This document shows, piece by piece, positions 1 through 11,162 of a stretch of 64,000 bases of DNA. Origin of the DNA: Metridium senile (Eukaryota; Cnidaria; Anthozoa; Actiniaria; Metridiidae); the NCBI GenBank assembly GCA_949775045.1, contig OX459100.1, positions 11,204,831 to 11,268,830 on the forward strand, given 5' to 3'. The translations under genes were made by a program, and so were the position numbers. The notes under the pieces were generated by a model that was not told where the DNA came from, ran no database searches, and worked only from the letters and a program-made list of their open reading frames with translations. How positions within the stretch are numbered: position 1 is the first letter of the stretch; every line of letters starts with the position of its first letter.

Positions 1-115
1 TTCTTGTTAATGTTGTTGTCCTTGGTAGTGCTAGTGTTGCAACTGTTGTTGTTGTTGCTGTTGTTATTGCTCTTACTGCTGTTGTTGTTGATGTTATTTC
101 TGTTGTTAATTTTGT
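1..115. repeat. TTG-rich microsatellite in EDC4 intron
   Basis: Imperfect TTG/TGT/CTG trinucleotide units fill the left edge. The rest of the intron up to 221 is T-rich and ends in a normal acceptor. Confidence 0.8.
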
Positions 116-221
116 TTCTTTTTGTTGCACAAAACATTTTGTTATTTGTAACTTTTGCGTTCTAGAAAATATCAACTTTTCAACAACATTTTAAAGCAAT
201 ATTTAGTTTTCCTTACATCAG

Positions 222-441
222 CCACACAGCACAGCGTCTTGAGAAAGCCCTGAAAGAACGACAGATTGCAGACAAGAAGAAACAGGAGCACATTACAAGT
301 ACTTTATCACAAGCAGTTACTAATTCTGTCACTGGGAAACTAGAAAAGACGATTAAACAGGAGATGAAGAACAGTGTCATACCAACGGTACAGAAAGTAT
401 TGACTCCCATACAAGAACAATTGAATACTACTATGGCACAG
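222..441 (+). CDS. EDC4: EDC4 exon (partial gene, first exon in window)
   Basis: The acceptor ends at 221 and the donor GTAGG starts at 442. The first base completes a codon begun upstream; 73 codons follow and the exon ends in phase 0. The product is helical and charged, with RLEKALKERQ and KLEKTIKQEMKNSV, as in the coiled region of EDC4 before the conserved LQGP block. Confidence 0.9.
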
Positions 442-3400
442 GTAGGAAACGGACAGGTAGAAGCGAACGGACAATAATATTTAAGTGTTTATTTGAAATG
501 GATTAATACAAAACAAATACTTAGTTAATATATGAGAGGAGTATAAAATGTATTTTTATATTGATAAACAGATAAAAGCATTTGGGTAATTTGTAGAACA
601 AGTTTGTGATCATGATGACTTTGGTGTGTCAAAGCCGTCAAAGCCATACGTTATATCTTTCCTTCTTCAAATATTATCTGTATTTGATTGTTGTTTGTTC
701 ATATTAGCGTGTTTTAAGTTTTTGACACATTTTAGTAAGTAAGCATGCAGAAAACTAGATATATCCGCATTTCGAAATTAATTAATATATTTCTTTTTTA
801 GTGTATGCGCGCCAAGCTCGCAGATTTAGCTGATCGTGATCGTGGCTTCGATGCGTAGTTTTTGTATCGACAACTAGTGATTTTAATCAAAAACTACCAA
901 CTAAAAAAAAATTAAACAGTTTAGCGCTTATAAGTTATTCTAGCAATTGATTCTGTTGGAATTAAAATTTTGAGACGATACTAAAAACGGCTGCCGGAGA
1001 GACTGAATGAAGATCGGATCAAATCGTTTTGAATTATCAACCTTTTTACATAATATCTAAAGTAATATTACTTCAGACTTTGTCTGTTTATATAAATATT
1101 GCTTCTATAAAAGTCAAAAACAGTTTACTCCTAGTTATATAACATATTCTATTATAATAGTAACATAGAAGCGAATGGACCTGTTGTTAGAAGCGAACGG
1201 ACCTTAGGGGGCAGAAGCGAAAAAATTTAGAAGCGAAAAGACCTGATACCGGAATGATGATGATGATGGTGATGGTGATGATGGTGATGGTGATGATGGT
1301 GATGGTTGTGATGATGATGGTGATGATGATGGTGATGGTGATGGTGATGGTGATGGTGATGATGGTGATGATGACAATTAACAATAATGATGATGATGGA
1401 TATGGTGGCGATGATAATGATAGTGATGATGGTGATGATGATGATGGTGGCGATGATGATGACAATTGACAATAATGATGATGATGATAATATTGATATA
1501 GGATGGTGATGATGATGGTTATGGCTATTGAGATGATGATGATGATGACAACAACAATTGACAATAAAAGGCTCATCCAATTTTGAAAATTTTCAAAACA
1601 TAACTCGTACCTATTAATTACGTCAAAATCTAGGGATTTCCTATACTAATTGTATATATTTCATGTAGAAACTGACTGCTGCCGATGCTGTTCTTAAGGA
1701 AAGTATAAGCAAGATGGTTAGAAATAAGGTACAGAAACAATCAAGTGCAGTTTGCATCCACATATTGTTAGCCTGCAATGCTGGTGGTTGCGAGGAAGAG
1801 AGGAGCAAAGACCTTTTCCTTTTTTTTCTCTCCCTTTTTCTTTTCTCCCTAATCACGCAGACCGCCGGCAACGCAAGCTACATATTGTTAACGAGCACTT
1901 TGCTGAGTGAACCCTACCACGTTTTCCTGCTTTTATGCCCTTATGAACTTTATATTAATCTTAATATGGCAACACATGTTTTCTGGACATGGTTGAAGAG
2001 AGCAACCAGCTTGCTAAACCGATCACTTTTATTACTACCCAATTACATTACATCTATTAAGCGGTCACCCATTAAGCTGTCACCCCTTATTCGGTGGCCA
2101 CAATAAAAAGTCCCAACTCTATTCCTATACCTATTCTATACCTCTATTCAGCGGCCAACCTCTATTAAGCGGCCACTTTGTAAAGTCTCGAGGGTGACCG
2201 CTTAATAGAGGGACCACTGTAGTAGGATACTTGTGTCTTGCTATAAGATTGAGAAGTTCAAAAGTGTGATTTCTATATTTATCCAGGGTGTGGTGGAAGC
2301 GATCGGTACATCTGCTGCTGTAGCACTTCAAGGTCCAATCCAAGTAACTTACCGCGAAGCTTTCCAGAATACCATCCTGCCTGCCTTTGAGAGAGCTTGC
2401 CAGTCAATGTTCCAGCAAATCAATGATGCCTTCCAGAAAGGAACACAGCAATGTAAGGGTCATTTACACCTATTTCAAAAATAGTCGCAATCAAAGCTAC
2501 AGTCCACACTCCGAAGCCTGCAAAGGATGTTGGCATTTCTACTCTTGTTATCGATTTATTCATAGCATATTTTGGTTATAAGTGTTTGTGGTATATGAAC
2601 ATAACAAGTTTTGCAGGGGAAGATTATGAATCAAATATTTACTTAAAAAGCGCGTAATAAATCACACTCGGCCCATATCACCGACATCCTTTGCAGGCTT
2701 CAGAGTGTTGACTTTAGGTTTGAAATAGGTGTATATTTAACTGATTACCATTAAACGTCTTTCCGTAGAATCTCTACATATCAAAGATATACCTATTCTT
2801 CTGTTGCAATCTCAACCTTTTAAAAAAGATCTTGCGCAGTACTCAAAGTCTTTTGTTACTTCTCACCTACAATACCATATATATTAATGGCATTGTTTTC
2901 AAGATTGCATACAGTATTTCTGATACGAACTCTTGGGCGATCCTGACAAAACAAATCAGTGCGCATGCAACAGTTAAATATAATTAGCTGATCGGGACTC
3001 TTCATTGGAGTTCCTGACTGACTTGTACACGCACTACCACTACACATTCAAAATTTACAATATACAACACTCTACTCACATGAGAGAGGAAAGCCAGAGA
3101 ACTTTACACCCTTGTGACAAGAGAAAAAACAACACATCAAACAAATTTAACTTGCATATGATCATTCTAAACCGTTAATCGAATCGTCAGGATCATCGCA
3201 ATCAATATGTGAGCAAAGTTGTACATGGGGCAAAATATTTAATGTAGAGGTAGTGAGTGTGGGTCTGATCTGAGTCTCCCCAATTAGTAGCCCCAATTAG
3301 TAGCCCCAATTAGTAGCCCCAATTAGTAGTACACTTGTGTCTGGCTAGAAGATCAAGACGTTGAACAAATTGATTTATTTCAATAAATACTGATAGGACG

Positions 3401-5805
3401 TGTAATGGCCCGTTTACATTAGCAATTTTGTCGCGCAACAACAGCTGTGATTTCAATGGCGATTTTATCGCAGCTTTGTCGTCGCAATTTCAAATACGCT
3501 CGAATTTAGGAGACAGAAAGTCGCAGCGAATTGCACTAAATTTCGAGCATATTTTAAGTAACGTTGACAAATCTGCGATAAAATCGCCATTGAAATCACA
3601 GCTCTTGTCCTATCAGTATTTATTGAAATAAATCAATTTGTTCAACGTCTTTATCTTCTAGCTGGACACAAGTGTACTACTAAGCTGTTGAATTGTCTTG
3701 ACTTAATCCAGGGTAACGCCATTAGAATTCAATGTATCATTTGTCTTATGTGTTGAAATAGATTTAGAGAAAGTGACTGGCACAATGGAATCTCAGCAAC
3801 AACAGAAAGAAACACAAGACGATGGTATAGAACAGCTAAAAACACAAATCCAGAGAAATAGTACATCAATGATACAAGATGTAGAGGCAGTGTTACAGAA
3901 ACAACTTGCTACAGCTATGCACAGGTGATGATGATAGTGAAGATGATAGAGATGATGATGATAGTTGTGATGGTGGTGGTGCATGGTGGTGGTGGTGATG
4001 GTGGTGCATGGTGATAGTGATGAAGGTGGTGTTGGTGATGGTGTTGGTGTTGGTGATGATGGTGTTGGTGATGATGGTGTTGGTGGTGATGGTGTTGGTG
4101 ATGATGGTGTTGGTGATGATGGTGTTGGTGATGATGGTTGTGTTGGTGATGATGTTGTGTTGGTGCACGGTGAATGTTGATGATAGCGATGTTGATTATG
4201 ATGATAGTGGAGGTAATGGTGATATGGTGATGTGGATATGGTGATGATGATAGTGATGAAAGTTCATGGTGATTATATACATTATTGATGTTGATGATAA
4301 TGATGGTGATGGTGTTAATGACGATGATGGTGATATCGTGATGATGAATGATTATGATGATGTTGATGGCAAAGATGATGATGACTATATCATAATTATG
4401 TCGTTACTTCTCTCAATGATGCAATTCATTTCACAATACAACTATCTTATTGTCTCTGTGTGTCATGTAGTTTACGCGAAGAGTTATCAGAACGATTTGA
4501 GTCTCAAATCAAGGTTTCAATGCAAGAAACACTCAAGGCTGAAGTACGAGCTGCGCTACAAGAGATGCGAATGACCCAGATACAGGCACCTGTTAATGAG
4601 ACTGTACCACAGCAAGCCACTATTGATCCCAAGGTAACTATTGAAGAAATAGAAAACGAGGCAGCGTTCTCTATCGAATTTTAGTATCCACCATACGTGG
4701 TCTATCACAAATCCTGCAATCTCATTGGCTAGCGGGTACTAGAAGAAGACGAGAGAAGCTTTTCTCGAGTCTTCTTAAAATTTCAAGGTGCTTTATAAAC
4801 TCAACTGAGCACTGCTGCCGAGTTTTCTATTTCTTTTATAAAATATTCAGTTGTTAAAATCAAACAAATGGACGTTCCGTGCTCTGTTGAGTTATAGAGA
4901 ATGCTTCTCAGCCAATCAGAGCGCGCGATTTATATCAATTATTTTATATACTGTACTACAATATAACAATCATTATATAGAGTTGTATACAGTAATGTAG
5001 TAAGACTTGTATTATAACACAGACGTCAACTTCTTCTTGCAGAGACGTATCGCTGATCTTGTCCAGAGTGGTAACTACTCGCAGGCTTTCCAAGAGGTAA
5101 TTATAGACTATCGAATATATTCATCGTTATCATTTTCATCATCATCATAAGTGTCTTCATTGTTATAATTATTACCATCCTTAATTTTAACATGATTATT
5201 GTTATTGTCATCCTGAATATCACCAGTGTTCGTCGTCATCATCTTTAATTACCATCATCATTATCGTTACCATTATCATCATCATTATCATCGTTATTCT
5301 CATTATCTTCACTAGCATCACCACCTTCACAATCATCATCATCATCACTATCATCGTTATTCTCATTATCTTCACTAGCATCACCACCTTCACAATCATC
5401 ATCATCATCATCATCATCGTTATTCTCATTATCTTCACTAGCATCACCACCTTCACCTTCACCATCATCATCATCATCATCATCATCATTATCATCACTA
5501 TCATCGTTATTCTCATTATCTTCACTAGCATCACCACCTTCACCATCATCATCATCATCATTATCATCGTTATTCTCTAGCATCACCACCTTCACCATTA
5601 TCATCATCATCATCGATCACTATCATCGTTATTCTCATTATCTTCACTAGCATCACCACCTTCACAATTATCATCATCATTATCGTTATTCTCATTATCT
5701 TCACTAGCATCACCACCTTCACCATCATCATCATCATCATCATCATCATTATCATCGTTAATCTCATTCTCATCGTCATATAATAAAAAAAATCATCACC
5801 TTCAC

Positions 5806-5845
<40 letters not shown>

Positions 5846-8441
5846 TTAACAAAATCTATATCATTATTGTTATTAATACCGTTGGTTGTTTCACTGCCGT
5901 CGACATATCCCATTGTTATCAGTCTTACCAATATCGGTAATTTTGTAATATTTTGTTGTAGGCTTTAACTGCAGCAGATCTCAACTTGGTTGTGTATGTA
6001 TGTGAAACGGTGGACAGTAATGAGCTGTTTGCTCAAAATAGCTCTCCACTAGACCAGCCAGTTCTTCTGTCTCTCATACAGCAGTTATCAGTTGACTTAC
6101 TCGCCAACACAGATCTAAAACACAGGTATGTAATACATGCACTAAAGCTATCAAAATAGCCTGATTTTCAGAGCGGGCCTGGGTCCTACATTATCGCTTT
6201 AGCGTAGGACCCAGGCCCGCTCTGAAAATCAGGCTACTATCAAAAGAGACACTATCAGTATATTTTGAGTTGGTTTGATGTGTTCTGCTCTCCTATGTCT
6301 CGAGGGTTTTTTTTCTCCGGGTTATCCGGTTTTTCTCTTTCCGCAAAAAATAAACATGTGAGCAGAGTTAAATGCTAAATGAGTGTGAGTGTGAGTCTCC
6401 CCAATTAATAGGGCACTTATGTCTTGCAAAATACAATGAGACGTTAAAAAGGAGATTTATATTATTTATTTGTTGTATCAAGAGAGGATAAATAAGAGAG
6501 CGAAACTCCTATATTAGCCCGCGCGCTATGTAAATTCACATCCGAGCTATTTTTAGTAACACCAAAACACTTTACCCTACCCCCGTAAGTAACAAAATTG
6601 CTTGGGAGATCAAAACAACTGGAATTGTTGAAAACTTTTCATGAAAATAAGCGTTTTTTCGAAAGAAAAGGCTATCAAAAATATAAATCAGTCTTGACAA
6701 AGGAATAAAGTTTTAATAAATGGATAAATACGAGCTGATTTTTACCTTCAGCTCTTCTCTCTACAAGAATGAAAAAGTTATTTTTTTGCTTTTTCACTTT
6801 GCACGGCAAACTTTCATCTCAGCGAATTTTGTAAACTTTCAGTTTCTCTGCTTTCCACGAAGAGAGCAGTACTCTGTAGTATCATCATGTTAAGATCCAT
6901 CATTATAATCAATCAGGGATCCTTAGTTCATCAATCCTATCAAGTATGAAGATAGTTGAGAAAGATAAGTTTACGAAGCTGACTGAGTGCTGTCAAACAT
7001 CAGTGCCGTCAACTTTGTATACGGCTTTGAACATTCAAAAACAATGTATTTTGTTTTTTTTATAGTATAACAAGAATAAAAGCCGGAATACTTACTTTCT
7101 CAAAATCACTTATTCAAGCTGTCCAAGATATTATAAAAGCAATATCTCACGATCAAACGGCAGTGACAACGAACTGCTGTGCCAGTCGGTAGTCTTTTAA
7201 CTGCTTTCAATGACACTTTTCTAGTTTATATCGATCTACAAGTAGTTTTTGTGACTCGGCCCTGTTTCTCAAATGCATATAACATTGCTGTCGGTGTTTT
7301 GCCCCTTTTTTGTACGAGAAATTTACGAATTTACAACTAGAAACTGAACTAGTCCGAAGTAAAAACTGTGAATCTACAAAACAATTTTGTTACGCACGGG
7401 GGTATAGCTAAGGTGTTTTGGTGTTACTAAAAATAGCTCGGATGTGAATTTACATGGCGCGCGGGCTAGTATAGGAGTTTCGCTCTCTTATTTATCCTCT
7501 CTTGGTTGTATAGATATATTCTTTTATATAGCGAATAATCTGAAATTCGCGCGCTATATAAACACCACATTGCATAACATATTAACCCCTGGTGTTTGTT
7601 TGACTGGTACGCAGTGTAGATGTGGTATTTTGCATTTAATTGCTGTCCATACATGAGACGATGTGAAATTCGCTATTTTAGTACACATCGCGTTACATTC
7701 TAACCCCTCGTGATTGTAAACATAGATACAGTGTGTACCTTTAATAGCGGTCTGTACGTAATATATACCATATTCGCGTCCGATCTGTATCCGATATACA
7801 ACGGCTCGTCTTCGACTCGCCGTTGTATATCGGATACAGATCGGACGCGAATATTGTATAGAACTTATGAAAGTCCAACGTTAGTTCTTTCATATTTTAC
7901 TAAAATTGTCAAGATAAATGTAAATCTGGCCGAGAAAATTCAAGTTGAAACTTATGCAAATCAGGACGAAATCTGTATGAGATTTACAGAACTCTTCACG
8001 GCATTGAGTTCTTTTGTAAAATTATCATTAATTATTCATGAATTTTATAAATATAGTTAATTGTAAAGCGCATTGAAATGATATGAAATGCGCCATAGAA
8101 GCACACATCAATGACATTTATTTAGAAAAAGAAAATAGTGTTTTTCTGTCCTTCAAAGAAATTAACTGTAATCATAGGAGCATACATTAAAGATCTTTAT
8201 TTAGAAAAAATTAAAAAAGTGATTTCCTGTCTTTCAAGAAGATTTGTCCTTCCTCATTATCAGATACCTTACTGACGCTGTGATGTCCTTGGATCCATCG
8301 CACGAAGTTACTAAAGAACATATGCCCGCGGTACTACAAGGTCTATGTCAGCAGTTATCCTACGCAATACGGGATTCACAGGGGCCAATGCAAAGGCAAC
8401 TTAAAGTGCTTCACATGGCAGCCCAGTCCCTTCTTAGGTGA
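222..8441 (+). CDS. EDC4: EDC4 (enhancer of mRNA decapping 4), 3' half, 8 exons
   Basis: EDC4 is the scaffold that joins DCP1 and DCP2 in the cytoplasmic decapping complex of P-bodies. Coding exons are 222-441, 1669-1728, 2287-2452, 3762-3924, 4471-4633, 5043-5096, 5962-6125 and 8264-8441. All junctions are GT-AG and the phases join without a break, giving about 388 residues. What is seen: a charged helical segment (RLEKAL near the start), the block LQGPIQVTYREAFQNTILPA, then QQINDAF, then ALTAADLNLVVYVCETVD and QPVLLSLIQQL. These match the C-terminal alpha-helical region of animal EDC4 in order and spacing. The WD40 half should lie upstream of base 1. The last exon could also end at an AG|GTGATC donor at 8437, but the TGA at 8439 fits the family's usual C-terminal length. 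Identification is confident. Confidence 0.93.
442..1250. other. EDC4 intron, left part, mostly featureless
   Basis: AT-rich intron. A short motif, AGAAGCGAACGGAC, occurs near 456 and again several times at 1168-1240. No coding or RNA signal was seen. Confidence 0.5.
1253..1557. repeat. ATG/GTG trinucleotide microsatellite
   Basis: GATGATGGT-type imperfect repeat. Open frames on both strands here (poly-Met, poly-Asp or poly-His) are artefacts of the repeat. Confidence 0.9.
1669..1728 (+). CDS. EDC4: EDC4 exon
   Basis: A 20-codon phase 0-0 exon after a TGTAG acceptor with a GTACAG donor. It encodes KLTAADAVLKESISKMVRNK, which aligns with the equivalent short EDC4 segment just before the conserved LQGP block. 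Confidence 0.88.
2055..2207. mobile_element. MITE-like palindrome (CTATTAAGCGG family)
   Basis: The left arm CTATTAAGCGGTCACCC (2055-2071) is matched by its reverse complement at 2191-2207. Internal variants of TTAAGCGGCCA make it a degenerate hairpin. It lies in the EDC4 intron 80 bp before an acceptor. Confidence 0.6.
2287..2452 (+). CDS. EDC4: EDC4 exon, conserved YREAFQ block
   Basis: The acceptor is TATCCAG and the donor GTAAGG. The exon has 55 codons plus one base. It contains LQGPIQVTYREAFQNTILPA followed by FERACQSMFQQINDAFQ, the most conserved stretch of the EDC4 C-terminal half. Confidence 0.93.
2465..2733. mobile_element. MITE, TACACCTATTTCAA terminal-repeat family
   Basis: TACACCTATTTCAAA at 2465-2479 is inverted at 2719-2733. 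Inside these ends, GAAGCCTGCAAAGGATG-type sequence is also inverted. Related copies lie at 9326, 11163, 18471 and 43328. Confidence 0.8.
3279..3330. repeat. 13-bp tandem repeat (CCCCAATTAGTAG)
   Basis: About four tandem copies directly abut the left end of the next inverted-repeat element. Confidence 0.75.
3325..3682. mobile_element. Foldback MITE, TAGTACACTTGTGTC ends
   Basis: Near-full-length palindrome: TAGTACACTTGTGTC at the left is inverted at 3668-3682, and inner arms such as TCAATGGCGATTTTATCGC also pair. Partial ends occur near 2222, 6410 and 37200. Confidence 0.75.
3762..3924 (+). CDS. EDC4: EDC4 exon
   Basis: It begins by completing a Tyr codon (YLEKVTGTMESQ) and is glutamine-rich and helical (KTQIQRNSTSM, VLQKQLATAM). 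It ends in phase 2 at a GTGATG donor. The donor itself is the first unit of an intronic GATGAT microsatellite. Confidence 0.87.
3925..4390. repeat. GATGGTGTTG / ATG microsatellite starting at the splice donor
   Basis: GATGATGGTGTTGGT units begin at the donor GTGATGATG itself and fill most of this EDC4 intron. Confidence 0.9.
4471..4633 (+). CDS. EDC4: EDC4 exon
   Basis: The acceptor is CATGTAG; one base completes a Ser codon and 54 codons follow to a GTAACT donor. Products such as LREELSERFESQIKVSMQET and AEVRAALQEM are helical and correspond to the Gln/Glu-rich helices before the EDC4 C-terminal domain. Confidence 0.88.
5043..5096 (+). CDS. EDC4: EDC4 exon, start of C-terminal helical domain
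   Basis: An 18-codon exon, phase 0-0, encoding RRIADLVQSGNYSQAFQE. In EDC4 this runs directly into the ALTAADLNLV helix supplied by the next exon. Confidence 0.9.
5125..5850. repeat. ATC microsatellite with composite unit
   Basis: ATCATC tracts are interrupted regularly by CTAGCATCACCACCTTCA and CGTTATTCTCATTATCTTCA, a higher-order unit repeated about seven times. It starts about 30 bp after the EDC4 donor at 5097. Confidence 0.9.
5962..6125 (+). CDS. EDC4: EDC4 exon, ALTAADLNLV core
   Basis: The acceptor is TTGTAG and the donor GTATG. It encodes ALTAADLNLVVYVCETVD and QPVLLSLIQQLSVDL, near-identical to the human EDC4 C-terminal domain as recalled. It ends in phase 2. Confidence 0.94.
6157..6236. 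repeat. Near-perfect 33-bp-arm hairpin
   Basis: TAGCCTGATTTTCAGAGCGG and the following 13 bases are exactly inverted at 6204-6236 around a 14-bp loop. It sits 31 bp after an EDC4 splice donor and is probably a very young MITE. Confidence 0.8.
6479..7504. mobile_element. 1-kb foldback element with about 90-bp inverted termini
   Basis: The left arm (6479-6571) begins CAAGAGAGGATAAATAAGAG and includes CCGCGCGCTATGTAAATTC. Its inverse ends at 7504. The homology extends inward imperfectly (ACAAAATTGCTT against ACAATTTTGTTACG). The interior has no long frame, so it is non-autonomous. Confidence 0.75.
7740..8050. mobile_element. Palindromic MITE, CGATCTGTATCCGATATAC family, copy 1
   Basis: A hairpin with arms at 7768-7804 and 7820-7856 (CCGATCTGTATCCGATATAC) is followed by a conserved tail, ATGAAAGTCCAACGTTAGTT. 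Copies 2 and 3 are at 23905 and 32286. Confidence 0.75.
8062..8110. repeat. Short dispersed hairpin (GCGCATTGAAATGATATGAA)
   Basis: AAGCGCATTGAxATGATxTxAAATGCGC followed by AAGCACACATC-type sequence. Related copies occur near 7656, 16324 and 48515. Confidence 0.5.
8264..8441 (+). CDS. EDC4: EDC4 terminal exon with stop
   Basis: One base completes an Arg codon, then YLTDAVMSLDPSHEVTKEHM and QLKVLHMAAQSLL, ending in TGA at 8439-8441. It matches the last helices of EDC4. No AATAAA lies close to the stop. The nearest candidates are 9499-9504 (inside a MITE) and 9785-9790, so the 3' UTR end is unresolved. Confidence 0.9.
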
Positions 8442-8751
8442 TCTGTAAAAGCCCCTCCTGATAAGGACCCTGGAGGACTTTTTTTTATAGTTTCTACGTT
8501 TTGTTACGGTGTCTGCGTTACGATGAGACGACGATATGCTTACGTCATTGTGTCCAACGTTATATTAATATGCAATATTCTAGATAAAGTATCATAAGGA
8601 AATTTCATTAGGTTTCTTTGTGAATAGACCTATTTACCTATTTCATGTGATGCAACCCTTGGGAGTTGATTCTTTCACATGTAAATGTTATAAAACGGAA
8701 ACTAGCGAGTAAATTAGTATAGGCTGTGTCGGTGTTTGATATAAACGATAA

Positions 8752-9075
8752 GTAATATAATGAAATTTGTAACACCGTAAAAAATGTTGACTTAACTTTA
8801 CTGACGTTTCGAGCTTTAGCCCTTCGCCGGCTGACTTGTCCCCAGTCGTCTACCGCGCCCATTTTCTAGTGTCTCGCAAAGCGTCATGGGAAGGGGAAAG
8901 AGAAGAATCGGAGTTACACTTTTTTCTTTCTTACCTTGATGCCTTGCGCGCGCGCGAGAGAGAGAGAACGACTGGGGACGAGTCAGCTTCGTCGGAGTAA
9001 AAAAGGGCTAAAGCTCGAAACGTCAGTAAAGTTAAGTCAACATTTTTTACGGTGTTACAAATTTCATTATATTAC
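8752..9075. mobile_element. Foldback element with about 100-bp arms
   Basis: GTAATATAATGAAATTTGTA at the left is inverted at the right end. Arms 8752-8851 and 8965-9075 include GTTTCGAGCTTTAGCCCTT. A fragment of the same end occurs at 12029-12082. It lies just 3' of EDC4. Confidence 0.8.
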
Positions 9076-9325
9076 CTAATGTTATAAAACGTTTATCATA
9101 AAAGAACAATTCTCAAGGGAATGCCACGTGATCTGAAATGGGCAATTTGCATACGGAGGTAAAGAAGTCTATTACATTGACAGTTGCAAATCACTTTACG
9201 ATAGATACACTTGCATGCATGTTTGCTGGCATTCACAAAATTCTCTTACAAATCGATTAGAAACTTGGAGATTCTATCATCTTCAGAAACTTTCAGCACC
9301 ACGACAATCCGCCAACAGATCTAGA

Positions 9326-9626
9326 TACACCTATTTCAATAGTCATTGTCGCGATCAGTCTAAGGTCCACACTGAAGCCTGCAAAGGATGCCGGTATATC
9401 TTCGATAAAAAATGGACTTGTCGATTTTTATAACATATTTTGGTTGTACGTCTTTGTGTTATATGACCATAACAAGTTGTTGCAGTGGTAGATGATGAAA
9501 TAAACATTTCTTTTATTGAACGAGTAATTAATCGCAAATTATGTTCATATTACCGACATCCTTTGCAGGCTTCAGAATGTGGAGAGTACAGCTGCGGCCG
9601 CGACAACGATTATTGAAATAGGTGTA
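9326..9626. mobile_element. MITE, TACACCTATTTCAA family
   Basis: TACACCTATTTCAA is inverted at 9613-9626. The inner GAAGCCTGCAAAGGATG inverse pair is the same as in the 2465 copy. Confidence 0.8.
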
Positions 9627-9863
9627 TGTCAAGAGTTTACACTTGTTCACACTAGAGGATGGACGTATCGTCCGTAAAAGCTTTCCAGGTGGTTGCAGTT
9701 GAACTATTATATTATCTGTGCTTGTACGTTGCGCAATATTGCGTAACTATACATTTTCTTATATTTACGGTATAAACTCATTTCAATAAAGCTATGTAGT
9801 CACCTAAAAGCTATGAAGCTGGGACCAGCAAGGATTATGGGTAGAAATGTTTTACATGTTTTG

Positions 9864-10042
9864 ATACTATCGAAATCACTAGAGTGGTAAAATCCTTGTT
9901 TAAAATTCTGTCTCGTTTTTGTACCATGTGATCGCTTCTGGCCAATCATTTTGCTCAAAATTGGTCATGTGGTACAAAAAAACACACCCCCAAGGCCACA
10001 TTTTCAACTTACCGTTAACCACTCTAGTGATTTTCATAGTAT
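9864..10042. mobile_element. MITE, ATCACTAGAGTGGT ends
   Basis: ATACTATCGAAATCACTAGA at the left; CCACTCTAGTGATTTTCATA at the right. The internal GTACCATGTG/CATGTGGTAC also pairs. A second, partial copy lies at 27655-27780. Confidence 0.7.
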
Positions 10043-10111
10043 ATTGTTATAACTATCTTTGTTCTGAAATATTTTACCAGTTACAGTGTCAAAAGGCTTT
10101 TATTGTTATGA

Positions 10112-10237
10112 AATATTTCCCATGGTCCTCTGCGGTACCTGCTTTGTAGGTTTAATATTTCCCATGGTCCTCTGCGGTACCTGCTTTGTAGGTTTAATAT
10201 TTCCCATGGTCCTCTGCAGTCCCTGCTTTGTAGGTTT
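10112..10237. repeat. 42-bp tandem triplication
   Basis: Three copies of a unit starting AATATTTCCCATGGTCCTCT. The first two are identical and the third has a few substitutions. Confidence 0.85.
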
Positions 10238-10385
10238 TTTTGTGAATAACTTTCTTGAAATAAGTATATAAATGAGCCTATATATTTGTATTCCTCACAT
10301 GCTGTAGAAAATAAAATAAATATATAATATCTTATTTGCCTTGTTTGTTGATCTTGAAGGTTATGCCGCAAACTGATTGCAAGTC

Positions 10386-10709
10386 AGGGTTCGTACGGGT
10401 TTTGGAAAGTCTTGGAAAGTTTTGGAAATTGGTAATGCATTTTTCCAGGACCTGGAAAGTTTTGGAAAATTCCTTTTTCACCTGCTGGGCTATAGAAAAG
10501 TTATGAATTTTTTGTCGGATGCCCAGCTCCTACCTTGCAAAAAACTGTTTTCGTTGTAATTAAAAAACGGCTGATGATTTTTTTGCCTGCCGCAATCAAT
10601 GCCCGTTGGCACTTTTCGCTTGTGTGGTTTTGGAATTTTGAGTAATAGGCTTTGAAAAAGTTTTGGAAAAGTTTTGGAAATTTTCTCTGAGGATTCTGTA
10701 CGAACCCTG
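10386..10709. mobile_element. Dispersed element with AGGGTTCGTAC ends
   Basis: AGGGTTCGTAC at the left is inverted (GTACGAACCCT) at 10698-10708. The body is rich in TTTTGGAAAGT units. A related element with TCATGGAAA units lies at 42404-42657. Confidence 0.65.
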
Positions 10710-10859
10710 GCAAGTATTATAAACAGTGAGACCGAAGTGGTGGATCTGTACAAATCTGAATACCATTTGGACATGATTATCCCTTGACCTTGTCTTCCAT
10801 GTCATATATGCGCTTGCATGACGCTTCCCATAATCTCTCTCGATCCCAGCATTTATATG

Positions 10860-11060
10860 GTCGATGTATCAGGTTCCTGAAGGGGTAAAATGGGAGCTGG
10901 GATTGGCCTTATTTTTGACTGGGAAAATGGGATTGGATGCACTGGGACTGGGATTTACAAATAAAAGACAATAGAAAATGGGAATGGGATTGAAAACTTG
11001 AGCAAAACTGATGGGATTATGGGATTTTTAACTGGGATTTGGTCCAAATATAAACAGCTA
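10860..11060. repeat. Degenerate GGGATTGG/GGGATTT repeat
   Basis: Many variants of TGGGATTGG, TGGGACTGGG and TGGGATTTT in a G-rich stretch between genes. No gene was seen. Confidence 0.4.
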
Positions 11061-11162
11061 GGAAATGTATACGGTGTTTTAGATTTTATTCTATTACCTA
11101 TCGTTTATATCAAACATCGACGCAGCCTGATACTAGTTTACTCGCTAGTTTCCATTTGTAAA

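Noticed and set aside
1187..1580. Met-, Asp- and His-rich frames on both strands (also at 3890-4250, 5220-5780, 21340-21840, 30328-30660)
   Set aside because: All are ATG/ATC microsatellites; both strands are open because no unit contains a stop.
7710..8060. 116-codon plus-strand frame in an EDC4 intron
   Set aside because: It lies in a palindromic MITE and its tail; a homologous frame is not kept in the copies at 23905 and 32286.
8437..8442. Alternative splice donor AG|GTGATC instead of the EDC4 stop
   Set aside because: The in-frame TGA gives a C-terminus of the usual EDC4 length and no further exon was found.
10490..10805. Overlapping minus-strand frames of 69-94 codons
   Set aside because: They fall in the TTTTGGAAAGT-rich dispersed element and show no protein similarity I recognise.
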